NCBI GenBank assembly: GCA_030765065.1 | Contig: CM060990.1 | Coordinates: forward strand, 415,161,198-415,225,197 | Reading direction: 5' to 3' | Origin: Deroplatys truncata | Lineage: Eukaryota; Arthropoda; Insecta; Mantodea; Mantidae | DNA: 64,000 bases | Shown: piece after piece, positions 24,444 to 35,560 of the stretch | Layout: each line of letters starts with the position of its first letter | How positions within the stretch are numbered: the first letter of the stretch is position 1 | Notes under the pieces: model-generated | Told to the model about the DNA's origin: nothing | Seen by the model: only the letters and a program-made list of their open reading frames with translations | Databases searched by the model: none | Position numbers and translations under genes: made by a program

Positions 24444-24506
24444 TGAGATTCGAACCTTCCGCTTGCTTCACCGCATTCCGGCAGCTAAACCACTCGGGCA
24501 GAACTC
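24444..24506 (-). other. tRNA-like module near the right end of DD41D unit A
   Basis: On the minus strand CTGCCCGAGTGGTTTAGCTG precedes, about 40 bp on, GGAAGGTTCGAATC (box B). It is inverted with respect to the left-end module. Equivalents lie at 24806-24876 (plus, unit B) and 55145-55206 (minus, second element). Confidence 0.5.
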
Positions 24507-24763
24507 ACGCAGTCTACCCCGTTCTTCGGGAAAACATTCCTTTATCTCCTTACAAGCATTATATCATTGAAACGCCGTCTTTTTTTTTTAAGGCTTTCGC
24601 AGTTCCTTGGTTCTCATTCAGGCCTTTAATCATTAATGGTGATTGCGTATAGTAACAAATAGAAGAGCAGAGCTACAGTATTAGTTTGTTTGCTAAAAGG
24701 GTCAATGTTTTCACATTAGACTCTAAATTCCGGATTGCATAGATATGAAATACCTAGGGGCAG

Positions 24764-26210
24764 CGATAGAGGAATGTTTTCCCGAACAAGGGGTAGAATA
24801 CGGGGATTCTGGCTGAGTGGGTTAGCTGCTATAATGTGGTGAAGCAAACGTTAGCTTCGGAGGTTCGAATTTAATGGGAACATCAAATACTTTCGCTTCC
24901 TTTTACTTTCTACTTGTGTTTATTTTCTGTATTTTAGTATACTAATTTATTTATTTATTTCTGTTATTGGCTCTCGTGTAAGCCCAAAACACAAGAAATA
25001 CAAGTAGATAATTTGTATGTTTACCACAATAGTCTGTACTGTATTTGGTGTTGTAAATCGTGTTACGTAGTTAGCTTTCATTCTTTGGGGCGCATATCGA
25101 CGATATTAAACCTAACAGCTATTGTTTCATATTTAAAGCTTATGTTTCACTTCTTCTACTGACATAGGAGTTGTATATGTGCTAAGTGCATGGGTAAGCA
25201 GAATAGTAAATTGCTAAAGAGCGTGGATTTCATCAACGAAGTAAATATTCAAAATTACGACCCCCTTCATCACTTAACATTTGTGTACGTTACCGGAGAG
25301 GCCTTGTTTGTTGTAACATGCGCGGTGTAGTCTGCCTGCATTCTTCACGTATGAGTGCCCGTAGATGATTTGGGCTTTGCGGTGGAAAACATGGCGATTA
25401 TACTATTTTGTACAAACTTATAATGTTACCAAAAATGTTATTTGTATCATAATATCAAATTATAGGCTCAAAGAGATAAAACAAGGGGTAATAACGAGTT
25501 TGAATTCAACATGAATAATTCGACCCCGAACTGATACGGCACACTATTGAAGCAACCGTGATAATACCATTCGGCCAAAGCTACCTTGCGAGTTGCGGTT
25601 CCTATACGAATTAGTAATCGCAGAACTGGGCCCCACCTCGAATCTTTACATGCTTTTTGCAGCTTCAAGCAGTGTTTTGAGCTCGCTTTGGTAGTTTTAA
25701 CTCAAACAAATAAACTACATCAGTCATTATAATTACTGTATGAACTGAAATGTGCCATAGTTTATGACAGAAAAGAAATTATCTACCTAACACTTAGCAT
25801 TTTTGACAAGGCTGTACAACGTTGACTGATGTGTTAAATCCAATTGGTCGCACTCCATAAATCTGACATTTGGTTTTTAAATGGTTTTGCGAACCAATAC
25901 GTGTGATAGGTTGTTCGTTCAGTGGCGTTTTCAAAGACGTGCATAAATGTATGCTAAACAATAAAAACTTGTAAAATTGGCTAAAGGTGCTTCTGCAGCT
26001 CCCAGTGTCAGATTGGGATGTTTTTTGCATCGTCATACATAGCGATTGAATTCTGTCCCGTAAAACACTAATGCGCTGAGTTATCTATTCCTCCTCTATA
26101 AAGCGTTACGCAAATCAGCCATTAGAAGGCATTCAAGAAAGTCGTAAGTCACATATGTCGCTTCAGGTTGCATAAATTCAAAAATAAATAGGGGCAGCTG
26201 ACTCGCCTGG
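24764..26210 (-). mobile_element. DD41D unit B, inverted and internally deleted
   Basis: Read on the minus strand it has the left terminal region (26210 down to about 25390), then jumps directly to the 3' end of the transposase (CCCAAATCATCTACGGG, about 25380) and runs on to 24764. The missing part corresponds to about 22862-23965 of unit A. The two flanks share a short CCACCG-like word at the breakpoint, fitting deletion by microhomology. Its tRNA-like modules are at 25515-25592 and 24806-24876. Confidence 0.8.
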
Positions 26211-26214
26211 TATA

Positions 26215-28506
26215 GAGCGAGAGAGTATTTTCCAAATCTATCTCCACCTATATGTCCGAAACGGAATGCTTAAGTAATCCTCCAATAACATTCACCTTAT
26301 GTATGAAGGTATTTAGATTTAGAATTCACATTTACATATTTGTTAGATGAGCGAAACAAATAATAGTGATAAGTTGACTCGGCATTAAAGTTTATATTTT
26401 AATCCTGATATAATATATGTTTTATTTCAAGAAATATGTAGCATTATATCAAGTAGTGAGATAGTTAATTTAAATAATCGCGTGTGCAGAATATAAAGTA
26501 TGATTCTCAAGCTTATAGTTTGAAACCTGCAGGGAGAAAAGAAACTCTGAATGTAAAAAAATGATCTAAATTTGAGTACGGGACTGAAAGTCCAGTTTAC
26601 TTATGGATGAAATAAAATAGTTTATATTATACCCAGGTATCATCTTTAAAACCCTAAGGATTGCATTGTCTTGAAACACAAACAATAGATAACATAGGGT
26701 TGATAGACTTGTATTTTGCATAATCATAATACACAAAAATGTATATTTCACCAAAGTTACAGTTTATCACTCAGAAACCTTCTTAGCCATGGCTCCACTT
26801 CCACAGACGCAAACCTGTAGACCCATATTAATAAATGCGGTTGCCCTAGTGAAAGCATTTTGAAACAGTCTACGGTTCACGTTTGTCACTTTGTATTGAA
26901 GGTACTTTCAGTTCATTAAATCTCACAACAAAAGCAATAATGGTTATAATAAATATTATAATAAACAGGTGATAAAAATGTAATAATCGCGACCTTATGG
27001 TTATGCATTTGGAACTTTTAATTGGTCCTTCTGTTTCCGGAAGAAAAAGCATGGAAACGAAATTGTATATTAAAAAGGTACCGAATTGTGTGAGTATGGT
27101 AAAGGAAGTGAATGTTCTCAAAAGCAGTGTATGTGATGTAAGGAAGTTTGAGCATTCTCTCTTCATTTTTAAGCCAGACCTTAGAGTTCGCCTTTGTAGG
27201 CATAACAGCGCTAGGTGTATGAGGTTCCCTACGAAATTACTCTTTCTCTATTTCTTCAGCCTACTTTCACCATACTGTTCATCAAAATGACTGAAGCAGC
27301 ATTTGCATGCAAATGTCTGTTCTGTGTGCTTGGTTTTCTGCCCTCGAATGAGTGTAGCAAACTTTTTTCATATATATGCATAGTGATTGCGGCTAATAGT
27401 ATCACCCACCAGAAGAAGATCACGATTATCAGGTGCCCATTTATTCACTACGTTTATATTTACCGGATTATATTTCTCATACAATACAAACACATTAATA
27501 GATGTGGTGTTCTTTTCTTCAAATATGTTCATGTATTTCAGAAAAGTAGGAAATATGATAATGAGAAGTGGTACATACCTTTAAACATACTACATTTACT
27601 GACTCATTGAGCACTCTTATCATTGCAGTTTTCTGGGACTGCATACATAAAACATTTCTTACCCTTAAAATTCTGTGGAATTATACAGTCCTTAGCTTCC
27701 ACAGTTGGCGGTAGCGAAATACAAGTATCAAAGACGGATATACTTATCAATTCTAAGATGAACCCCCCAATGTAATGCTAAGACTAATTGGTGCCCTTAA
27801 GCTGACATTCCTCCATTTCTGAAACCAGGTTCTTGAATTTTGTCTGTAATAAGACACTAAATCAGTCTGTAGAAACAGAGATTACTGTTTTAAAAGGATT
27901 TGCCTGTAATATTACTGTTAGCATTAATAAATTGGCGTCAACCATAATGCTATTCTTTACAGATTTATGAATCCTCAATTATTTCTGAACTGATTCAGTT
28001 ATTTGTTGTTTTAACTCTTATAGGTATGAGTATGTCATTAGGCGTGTTAACGCGAATGAAATATGTATTCAAACTTCCTTCAAATGCTGTCTCGTAATGT
28101 TTCATGTTACATTTTTCCGTTATCATCGTCTGCGGCTATGTTTTTATTTTCTTCCTAGCAGTGATTAATCTGCATACCTCTTTACGCCATTGCTTCTTGT
28201 AGTTGCTCTTAAGGAACCTATAAAAATAATCTCGTGATGTCTCTTGCCATAGCTCCTCTGAAAGCTTTTTCCACATTGATTAAAGTTGTAGCAGGATTAG
28301 TATTCATAAATATTTCTTGGAATGTGCTGCTTTGCATCTCTTTAATCCGCTCTATATATGAATCTAAATCTAGACGTATACAACTGCATGTTTAATGAAG
28401 CTTATATTAAATATTGTGTGAATATAAGTATTAGTTGTAATACTATTTAGAGATTACGTCTTGTAAGATGAAAAGTTTAATAAAAAGTTATTGGTCAAAT
28501 ACACAC
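26215..28506. other. AT-rich, no feature recognised
   Basis: The long open frames at 26870-27610 overlap on both strands and show no domain. I regard them as chance frames in low-GC DNA. Confidence 0.4.
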
Positions 28507-28811
28507 AGGAGCTTTTATTTAAATTGACTACATATATATAAAATGATTAATAAAATTCCGATCTATATATGCTTGATGACCCTATTGAATTTATATACAC
28601 CTTCGAATACTTAAAAGCTTTCTAAATCTCATTTGCTATACCGCTAATCAGGAGCATTTATTTGAGTTGATTATATAAATGTTAAATATTATTAAAAGGC
28701 TGTAAAATGGTTACTAATACTGATCTGCGTACGGTTGATACCCTTATTCAATTTATATACACTTTCAACTTGTTAAATTCTTTCTGAAACTTAGTTGCTA
28801 TACCGTTAATC
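28507..28811. repeat. Imperfect tandem duplication of about 150 bp
   Basis: 28507-28649 and 28650-28811 both start AGGAGC(A/T)TTTATTT, share AATTTATATACAC(C/T)TTC and both end TTGCTATACCG(C/T)TAATC. The second copy is about 19 bp longer. Confidence 0.8.
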
Positions 28812-30599
28812 AGAGTAGTATCATACGGACAGAATGCTAATAATACAATAGAAATATCATTTTTAGGGAAGGCGAAGAATGTTCTAGAGTTTAATGGGAG
28901 AAGAGTAAGCTTATTTCGCCCAGATAACAGGTATGACAAGGGCAATAAGAAGGAAGGTGTGTCCTTACGTAGTGAAGTTTGATTGGAAATTCAAGGGAGA
29001 GGTGTGGTAGAATCACGCATAACACCTCCGTTACCTGAGTGACTGATAAAATGCTGGCTATCACTGACAGGAAGAAGGTAGTTGATTAATTGCATGTCTG
29101 AACCATAGAAATTTCCGAACCAACAGTTTGAGGGTGACAATGAAAAGTTTGGAAAGGGTAATGATTTCTTTATTGAAGTTCTTGGACTAGATTACGTGGC
29201 GATTCTAACACCACATACTGACCTCTAAGTAGGTACCTCGAATTACACATTTAGCTACTATGAATTGTTGGAGTCGTAGGTTGCAGAACTGTATAAAATT
29301 TAATTTCATATGTGCTTAACAATTTTTAGCAAGATATGTGATAAAATTAGGGCCAGTTTCTCTGGAACAGCAAATTATTTTAATAATAATCATTTTAATC
29401 AGAAAATACCAGAGTTCCTTCTCCCTGCGTGTTTAACATCGTATATTTCCGGATAAAATTTCGTTAAAGTGCTCTCTAATTACGAAGAATCATTTTGCTG
29501 ATGAATTTCATTAAGAAATTAGTGGACTCTATTCACGAATTTTCAATTTTATACTGCATTATATAATTATTGAACTTTTATGTTTAGGGTGATTAAAAAT
29601 ATTAGACATTTTCTGCTTGCATGGAAAGGAGGGTCAATTAAGTGTCTACCAAATGGATTTTAATCCACTCCCGAAGAGTTGGTTTCAAATATTTCTCAAA
29701 TTAATTCACATAGAGAGTCAGAAGACGGTATTAACAGCGGAATTTAGCACAGAAAGCTAAGTAGCATATATTTTAAGTCAAAATGAATATGGTTACATTC
29801 CAGAGCTTTCAATTACCCTTTAACTTCTTCACCTACATCACAAACTTTAATACTTGGAGAAATGTCATAAATTATAATGGTATCCTCCGATTTTAAAACA
29901 GCAATCTATTAATAGCTCACTATTCCTTTCTAGGACTAAGAAGAAGGAAGGAAAAGAAATATTGAGCAAATGAGTAAAAATCATCATAATGTTAGACTTG
30001 GCAGTAAATTTAATAAACCTTTATTAAAATAAATAATATTGGTTTTTAAATAATTAATATTAATTAAAAGAAACGACACAATATTAGCATTGACAACGCT
30101 GTATATGGTGGTAGTTCTAGAGATAGTACTGACACGGTGTGGAGGGAGATAATACATGAAGGGACAATATGTTCTGACAAGAATAACTGCTACAGAGCTC
30201 CTCTCCGTTCAGGAGTGATGTCATACGAATCAAGTTATCATGTACCTACAATGCTAGAGGATGCATTAAATATAATGGAATGTTAATATATATTGAGTTG
30301 TAAGATACTATGCTTCGGGACAGCTTATATAATCGTTGTGAAATAAGTTAAAATATGTACATAAAGGTTTATGTTAAGCCTTGATAGGAACAACCCCAGG
30401 TGCGACCGGAGGCGCTGTCCAGATCAACGCCCAACTTTGGTTATGGCATCCAGCGTAACTTCTGCTCTAAGGTACTAGGTAACCAGAAACTGATCTTTCT
30501 CTTAATTAATTCTATTACTTAATTCTGAAATGGTTTCCTTGCTCACTTTCATTGGCTCTACTTGTTTATTATATTAAATGTACTTTATCGTTTTTGTTA
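28812..30599. other. AT-rich, no feature recognised
   Basis: No coding blocks, tRNA-like boxes or repeats were found. Confidence 0.4.
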
Positions 30600-31196
30600 A
30601 TTGTGTCTTGCTATTCAGAGTTGCTCACCAGCGGTTAATTCTGCTACGCTACGAAATTGTAATGTCTTTACCCATTCTAAAGTGGGGCGTTACAATATAA
30701 CATCACTGGTTTCCTCGGGCGGCCATGCCGTAGTTTTAAGTATTACTCCAAAAATTCAGGCCTTACTGAAAAAGAAGAAGCCAAGGAGCAGCCTGAACAC
30801 CCACCAGACCCAAGTCAGCACACCGAAACTGCTCACAGGCCAATGGTACAATCAGGATTGCTGAGGAACAACCCACCTACCACTCGGCTCTTCTTCTGCC
30901 ATGATAAAGCATATCACTGCTACGGATCACTTCCGCTCAGGCCACGGTCCTCATTTGTGACAAACTCAAGCGACACAACATGAAGATATAGCACGACAGA
31001 AACAACCTCGTCATGGTAATGTTCCTTAGATTGCTGGGAAACCCAGATATTATTCTAGGCTTGAATTCCTTTCAGGAACATGCCACTTGGCTGTTGGAGA
31101 AGCGTTCCGTACCGAACTGCAACCCGCTACACAACTTTCACTGTATAACCAGTTTCATAAATGTACTATCACAATTATGCATTAATAACGTCCAAT

Positions 31197-31922
31197 GAAT
31201 AAATGTAGCATACTGAAAAAATATGCAACCTATCCGCAAATATTAACAGAATGTTTACAAAGATTTTCTATACACATAGCGCTACTAAACGAAAAATATC
31301 TAGGACCCGTGGGCCACTTTTCGGTCCCATGCTGTGGCCCATATAGATGCGACAGAAATGTAAGAGTCGTAAGCACCGCTATAGTAAAAGAAAAATAAGG
31401 CAACACCATCAACTTTTAATACCATAGCTAAAGCGAATGGATGTTACAGCAGTAAACGTTAGATGTCATAATATAGAGGTAACGTTTATAGCCGCTTACA
31501 ACCCCTCTGGCGATAGACACACGGACAGCCTATACACGCTAATACGATTAGAACGTAAAGTAATAGCTGCAAAAAACCTTAGTGCAAAACACCTTCTCGG
31601 GAACTGCAAAATGACCAGCATTCTATGTAATAAAATATTAACTTACATTAGCATTGCCACCAGTGTTTTAACTGGACCGGACAAAAACAACATTCATATC
31701 GAGAGCAGAAAATTACAGTTCCGACATACTTGACATTGCACTACTCAAAGACATGCCCTTCAACACATGCGTAATAAACAACTTGACCTTAGATCTCCTC
31801 CCAGTGTTACTGGAGATAGAAGCCCCATATAACGTTCAAATGCGAGCCTGTTAGGCTTAACTATATACAAACTGAATGGTCAGCCTTTGAAACAACGGTG
31901 GACTGCTTAATCGAAGTAGCAA
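31197..31922 (+). pseudogene. Jockey-type LINE endonuclease, 5' part
   Basis: The copy reads FSIHIALLNEKYLGP (endonuclease motif around the catalytic Glu), then VTAVNVRCHNIEVTFIAAYN, RLERKVIAAKNLSAKH and SDILDIALLKDMPFNTCV, which are the successive conserved blocks of an APE-type LINE endonuclease. The catalytic NETY-like box is altered to NEKY, and GDLNAKH is altered to KNLSAKH. Stops and frameshifts break the frame near 31398, 31733 and 31853. It ends at the piggyBac target site. A functional version would nick target DNA to prime reverse transcription. Confidence 0.75.
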
Positions 31923-31941
31923 TTAACCCTGCTGTTATCTT

Positions 31942-31960
31942 TGGGTCAATATGACCCGAC
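31942..31960. repeat. Subterminal palindrome GGGTCAATATGACCC
   Basis: This palindrome near the left piggyBac end recurs at 32119-32135 (GGGTCATAATGGCCCGA) and near the right end at 33742-33760 (TCGGGTCATTATGACCCGA). Confidence 0.85.
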
Positions 31961-32368
31961 AAGAAATATATCTTTCTATTACTAATTTAAATTTGATAGC
32001 TGATACTTGTAATTTTATGCATTTCTTTCTCTTCATATGTACTACTCATAAAACCTGAATTTTAAAGAAAACTTACATTTGTTTTTTTATAATTAAAATT
32101 GTTACACTTGTGTTCTTTGGGTCATAATGGCCCGATTGCTTTTAAAATGAATTTTAACATTTTTTCCATTAAGTTTCATGTCGCACTGTATCTAAAGCCA
32201 TATGTATGTCAATTCACACAACAATATAGCAGCCAATTGCTTTTGTAACAATGGGCAATACATTGTTGATGAAGTAAACGCAGGAGAATACATATCAGTT
32301 ACATCTGATTGACTGTTGAAGGAGGATATAATTTTACTTATCACAGTGAGTGGTGAAATGCTTTTATC

Positions 32369-33516
32369 ATGGCAAATCGTTGCCCTACCGAAAGTGAATT
32401 GGAAGCTTTTGACAATGTATCTGATAGTTCGGAGGATATTTCAGAAGACGAAAACCATACTAGTGAAGGTAGCATTTACCCTACGTCGGAATCAGAAGAT
32501 TGTTCTTCAGACAATGATGATAGAAGTGACAATTTTCAAAATGTGGAAGTGTTTCAGTCGAAATATAAAAACATCAATTGGAGTTTAGCAGCCTTTCCAT
32601 AACATGGAAGAGCATCCAGAGTAAGAGATATAAAATCTTATTTTCAAGGAATTATGAACAAAACACTTTGCAGTATTGTACTGAAAATGACTAATACTGA
32701 GGCCCGAAGAGTGTACGGTGATAAATAGGAAGATTTAGATGAAATTACCTTAGAAGCATACATTGGTGTACTATTTCTAGCTTGTGTTTATAAATCATAT
32801 GGCGAATCAACAAGAAGCTTGTGGGATCCAGAACGAGGTGGAGCCATTTTTCCTGCTACAATGTCACTAAAAAGTTTCTTTTTCATTTCTTGAGTGTTAC
32901 GTTTTGATGACAAATCTGATCGACGGGAACGGAGAGCAAATGACAAACTAGCACCTATAAAGGACTTGTGGGAACAGTCGGTGGAAACACTTGCAAAATT
33001 ATACAATTCTGGATCAAACTTAACGGTTGATGAGCAACTGGTGGGTTTCAGAGGTCTCTGCCCCTTCAATCAATATATTCCAAGTAAACCCGCCAAATAT
33101 GGAATAAAAATTTGGACACTATGTGACAGTGCTACTTCATAATATGCTCTGAAAGCACAAATGTACACAGGGAAACCACCAGGCATAGCACGTGAGAAAA
33201 ACCAAGGTATGCGTGTTGTCATGGATCTGACTTATGAGCTAAGAGGACAGAATGTTACATGTGATACTTTTTTTACACCCTATGTATTGGGTCAAGCACT
33301 TCTCAAAAGAAAACTCACAATTTTGGGGACATTGAGAAAAAACAAGGCTGAGCTCCCTAATTTATCAAGCAAAGAAGAGGTCCACAGTTAAAAATTCTAT
33401 TTCAAAAAAGATACCACAGTTGTATTCTATTCTCCAAAGAAGAATAAGAATGTTGTAAGTTATGATAAAGGTTTTACTTCAGAAAAAATGAATACTCTTC
33501 ATTTATTTATAATTTG
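32369..33516 (+). pseudogene. piggyBac transposase, C-terminally truncated
   Basis: One plus-strand frame holds the protein throughout, interrupted only by stop codons (about 32600, 32726, 32891, 33140 and 33389). It starts ANRCPTESELEAFDNVSD with the acidic N-terminus typical of the family. It has the first catalytic Asp in LTVDEQLVGFRG (about 33022-33057), followed by QYIPSKPAKYGIKIW, and the second in the VTCDTFFT block (33253-33276, usually ADNWFTS). After PKKNKNVVSYDKGF the sequence runs into the right end, so the third Asp and the cysteine-rich domain are absent. It therefore cannot move itself. The lack of frameshifts suggests point mutation after the truncation. Confidence 0.88.
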
Positions 33517-33805
33517 ATATTTTTTCTGAAAATACATTTATCCATTTTTATTTTATTGTATATTGAGACATGCTAATTAAAAGGAAGGAAAAAATATAAT
33601 TATATTCAGTTTCTCTGACTGTATTTCGTCCAATACCAAAGTTACATTGCATAGTAGTTCTTAAACGGTATTAAGAAAGAATTAAATGCAATTAAAAGAC
33701 ATAAAAATGTTTCCTTAACAGATATATTAGGATTTTTTTTATCGGGTCATTATGACCCGAAGGTGAAAGAGTGTAAACTATTTTTAAGGAGAACAGAAGG
33801 GTTAA

Positions 33806-35535
33806 ACAAGCAACAGAACAATACGTTCCCGTTAGGCACCGAATTACAGCAGCTATAGCCTTCCCTCGCAACACTGGATTAATAATTTAAGGAAGAAGCC
33901 GCGCCGGAGTAAAATGGCAAAAATACGGAAACTTTATATATCCCAAAGAGTACATGGAACTATGGACTCAATCTAGTGAGCTTATTCAGAAATTTACCAG
34001 ATACGTTATAAGTCTTCGACCCACAAAACCAGACCATTTGGAACATAGCCAAAAGCTGCACGCGAACTTACACACACCTACTGACCCCTCTATACAACAA
34101 ACCAAATAGCTGAAAGTACCCGAGACAAGGCAGAAACTTTTGCATATGTCCTTACAGAAGTGTTTAAATCGAGTGCCGTTCCGTGCGAACATCTATTTAT
34201 GAAGGAAACAGAAGCAATGGCAGATATGATAGGAAGAGTGCAGACACGCAAAGAAATGCTTAACACAAATGCAAGGTAAATTAAGTGCATCATACCGCAT
34301 CTACTGAAACACCTTCCGATTAAAGTGTTACAATTGATAGTATGCATCTTCAATTATGCAATAGAGAAACGCAGCTTCCCTCACATTGGGAAAGGCAAAA
34401 TTACTATTCTTTCCTAAACCGCATAAAAAACCAGTATTTACCCTAAAATTGCAGACCCATTTGCTTATTAAATACTATGAGTAAAGTGTTATAGAATATA
34501 TGACTAACACGCATTAGCACACATATCAGAAGTAGCATGCTCATTAGTAAGCACTTTGGATTCAGAGCACAGCACTCGACAACATTACATCTCCGAATTA
34601 CAACAAGAGGGTTTTACATGAAAATATCATCTGGAGCTATCCTTTTAGATACAGAATACGCCCTTGACCGGATTTGGCATTCCGGTTGACTCAAAATAAC
34701 TTATCTGTTTGGAATATATGGACTCTATTAGCTAAAAGGCTACCTAACAAGTAGATCACTCTGCACTGCAGTCAACAATGAAGTCTCATCATGACGCCCA
34801 ATTAGGGTGAGGTCTCCCAAGAAAGCCTACTAGGAGCTACAGTTTTTAATCTACATATAGACCATGTACCAGAGACCGCAAGGGTAGACAAGTATGCATG
34901 TGCTGATGATACGGCATTCGTTACAGAATCAACAACACTACGTATAATACAAACAAGGTTAGAAAACGCACTTAACACCCTTCAGATATGGCTCATGAAA
35001 TGCAGAGTATAAGTAAACGCTAGGACAGGTAAAGACCGATAATATATACAAAATGACACACTCATTGTCACAAAAGCATGGACTGCATCCAGTTACATTT
35101 ACACTGAAGACTATCGAATAGAAGACCCAGGTTACCTAACTAGGTAAAACAATGAACCAGAGTTATCCATGAAAGCAACACATCAACTTTGAAAGAGCCA
35201 AAGCAATCGGACAACTAGACAAACTGCCCAATTATAAATCCCAACTGTAACTTAAAGTTAGAAATGGGAATAACACTTTGTAAAATACTAATTAGACTAA
35301 TTCTTACATAAACTGCTCCATATGGAGACATAATGCTAAAAGGCGTATTAAAAGGCTCCAAAATGCAAAATAGAATACTTTCCATCATTGCGAGATTATC
35401 GGAAGTGGCACCGGGTTACTTGCTACATAAAGGGTTAAAAGTGCATTTCATAAAAGAACATATGGAATATTTCAGCTGTAATCTACACGAGAAATGGAAC
35501 TATCACAATGAACTTATTAGAGCAGCAGAGGTCTA
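33806..35535 (+). pseudogene. Jockey-type LINE reverse transcriptase, 3' part
   Basis: Immediately after the piggyBac it resumes with KQATEQYVPVRHRITAAIA, then WQKYGNFIYPKEYMELW, HLPIKVLQLIVCIFNYAIEK, HFGFRAQHSTTLHLR (fingers/palm), LDTEYALDRIWHSG, the catalytic CADDTAFVTES near 34890-34930 (usually YADD), and a C-terminal block KLEMGITLCKILIRLIL with RILSIIARLSEVAPGYLLHK. No RNase H is readable. Frameshifts and stops are frequent. It lies antisense to the troponin C gene. Confidence 0.8.
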
Positions 35536-35560
35536 AGACATTGCTTATGAAAAGCACCCA

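Larger units (their letters stand above)
22038..26210. mobile_element. Composite of two DD41D mariner-like units joined tail to tail
   Basis: The outer ends are inverted copies of CCAGGTGAGTCAGCTG, each flanked by TATA (22034-22037 and 26211-26214). The outer 820 bp on each side (22038-22860 and 25390-26210) are reverse complements of one another. Unit A (22038-24763, plus) carries the transposase. Unit B (24764-26210, minus) has the same right part but lacks about 1.1 kb of transposase. They meet at 24763/24764, where unit A lost the last bases of its right end. Confidence 0.85.
31927..33801 (+). mobile_element. Short piggyBac element with TTAA target duplication
   Basis: The element begins CCCTGCTGTTATC and ends, in reverse complement, CCCTTCTGTTCTC. 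TTAA flanks both sides (31923-31926 and 33802-33805), the hallmark piggyBac target site. It is 1,875 bp, shorter than a full element, because the transposase is cut off before its third catalytic Asp and zinc-finger domain. Confidence 0.92.
30600..35560 (+). mobile_element. Jockey-type LINE split by a piggyBac element
   Basis: Endonuclease blocks lie before and reverse-transcriptase blocks after a TTAA-flanked piggyBac insertion (31927-33801). The LINE sequence continues directly across the insertion. The segment 30600-31190 may be the end of ORF1 (VGRYNITS... resembles an ORF1 domain), but this is weak. Confidence 0.75.

Noticed and set aside
22038-26210. Single transposon with very long terminal inverted repeats
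   Set aside because: The second element at 52.7-55.5 kb shows the normal unit has short ends. The long arms come from fusion of two units.
26870-27610. Overlapping open frames on both strands near 27 kb
   Set aside because: No domain, no start context, no splice signals. Expected by chance in AT-rich DNA.
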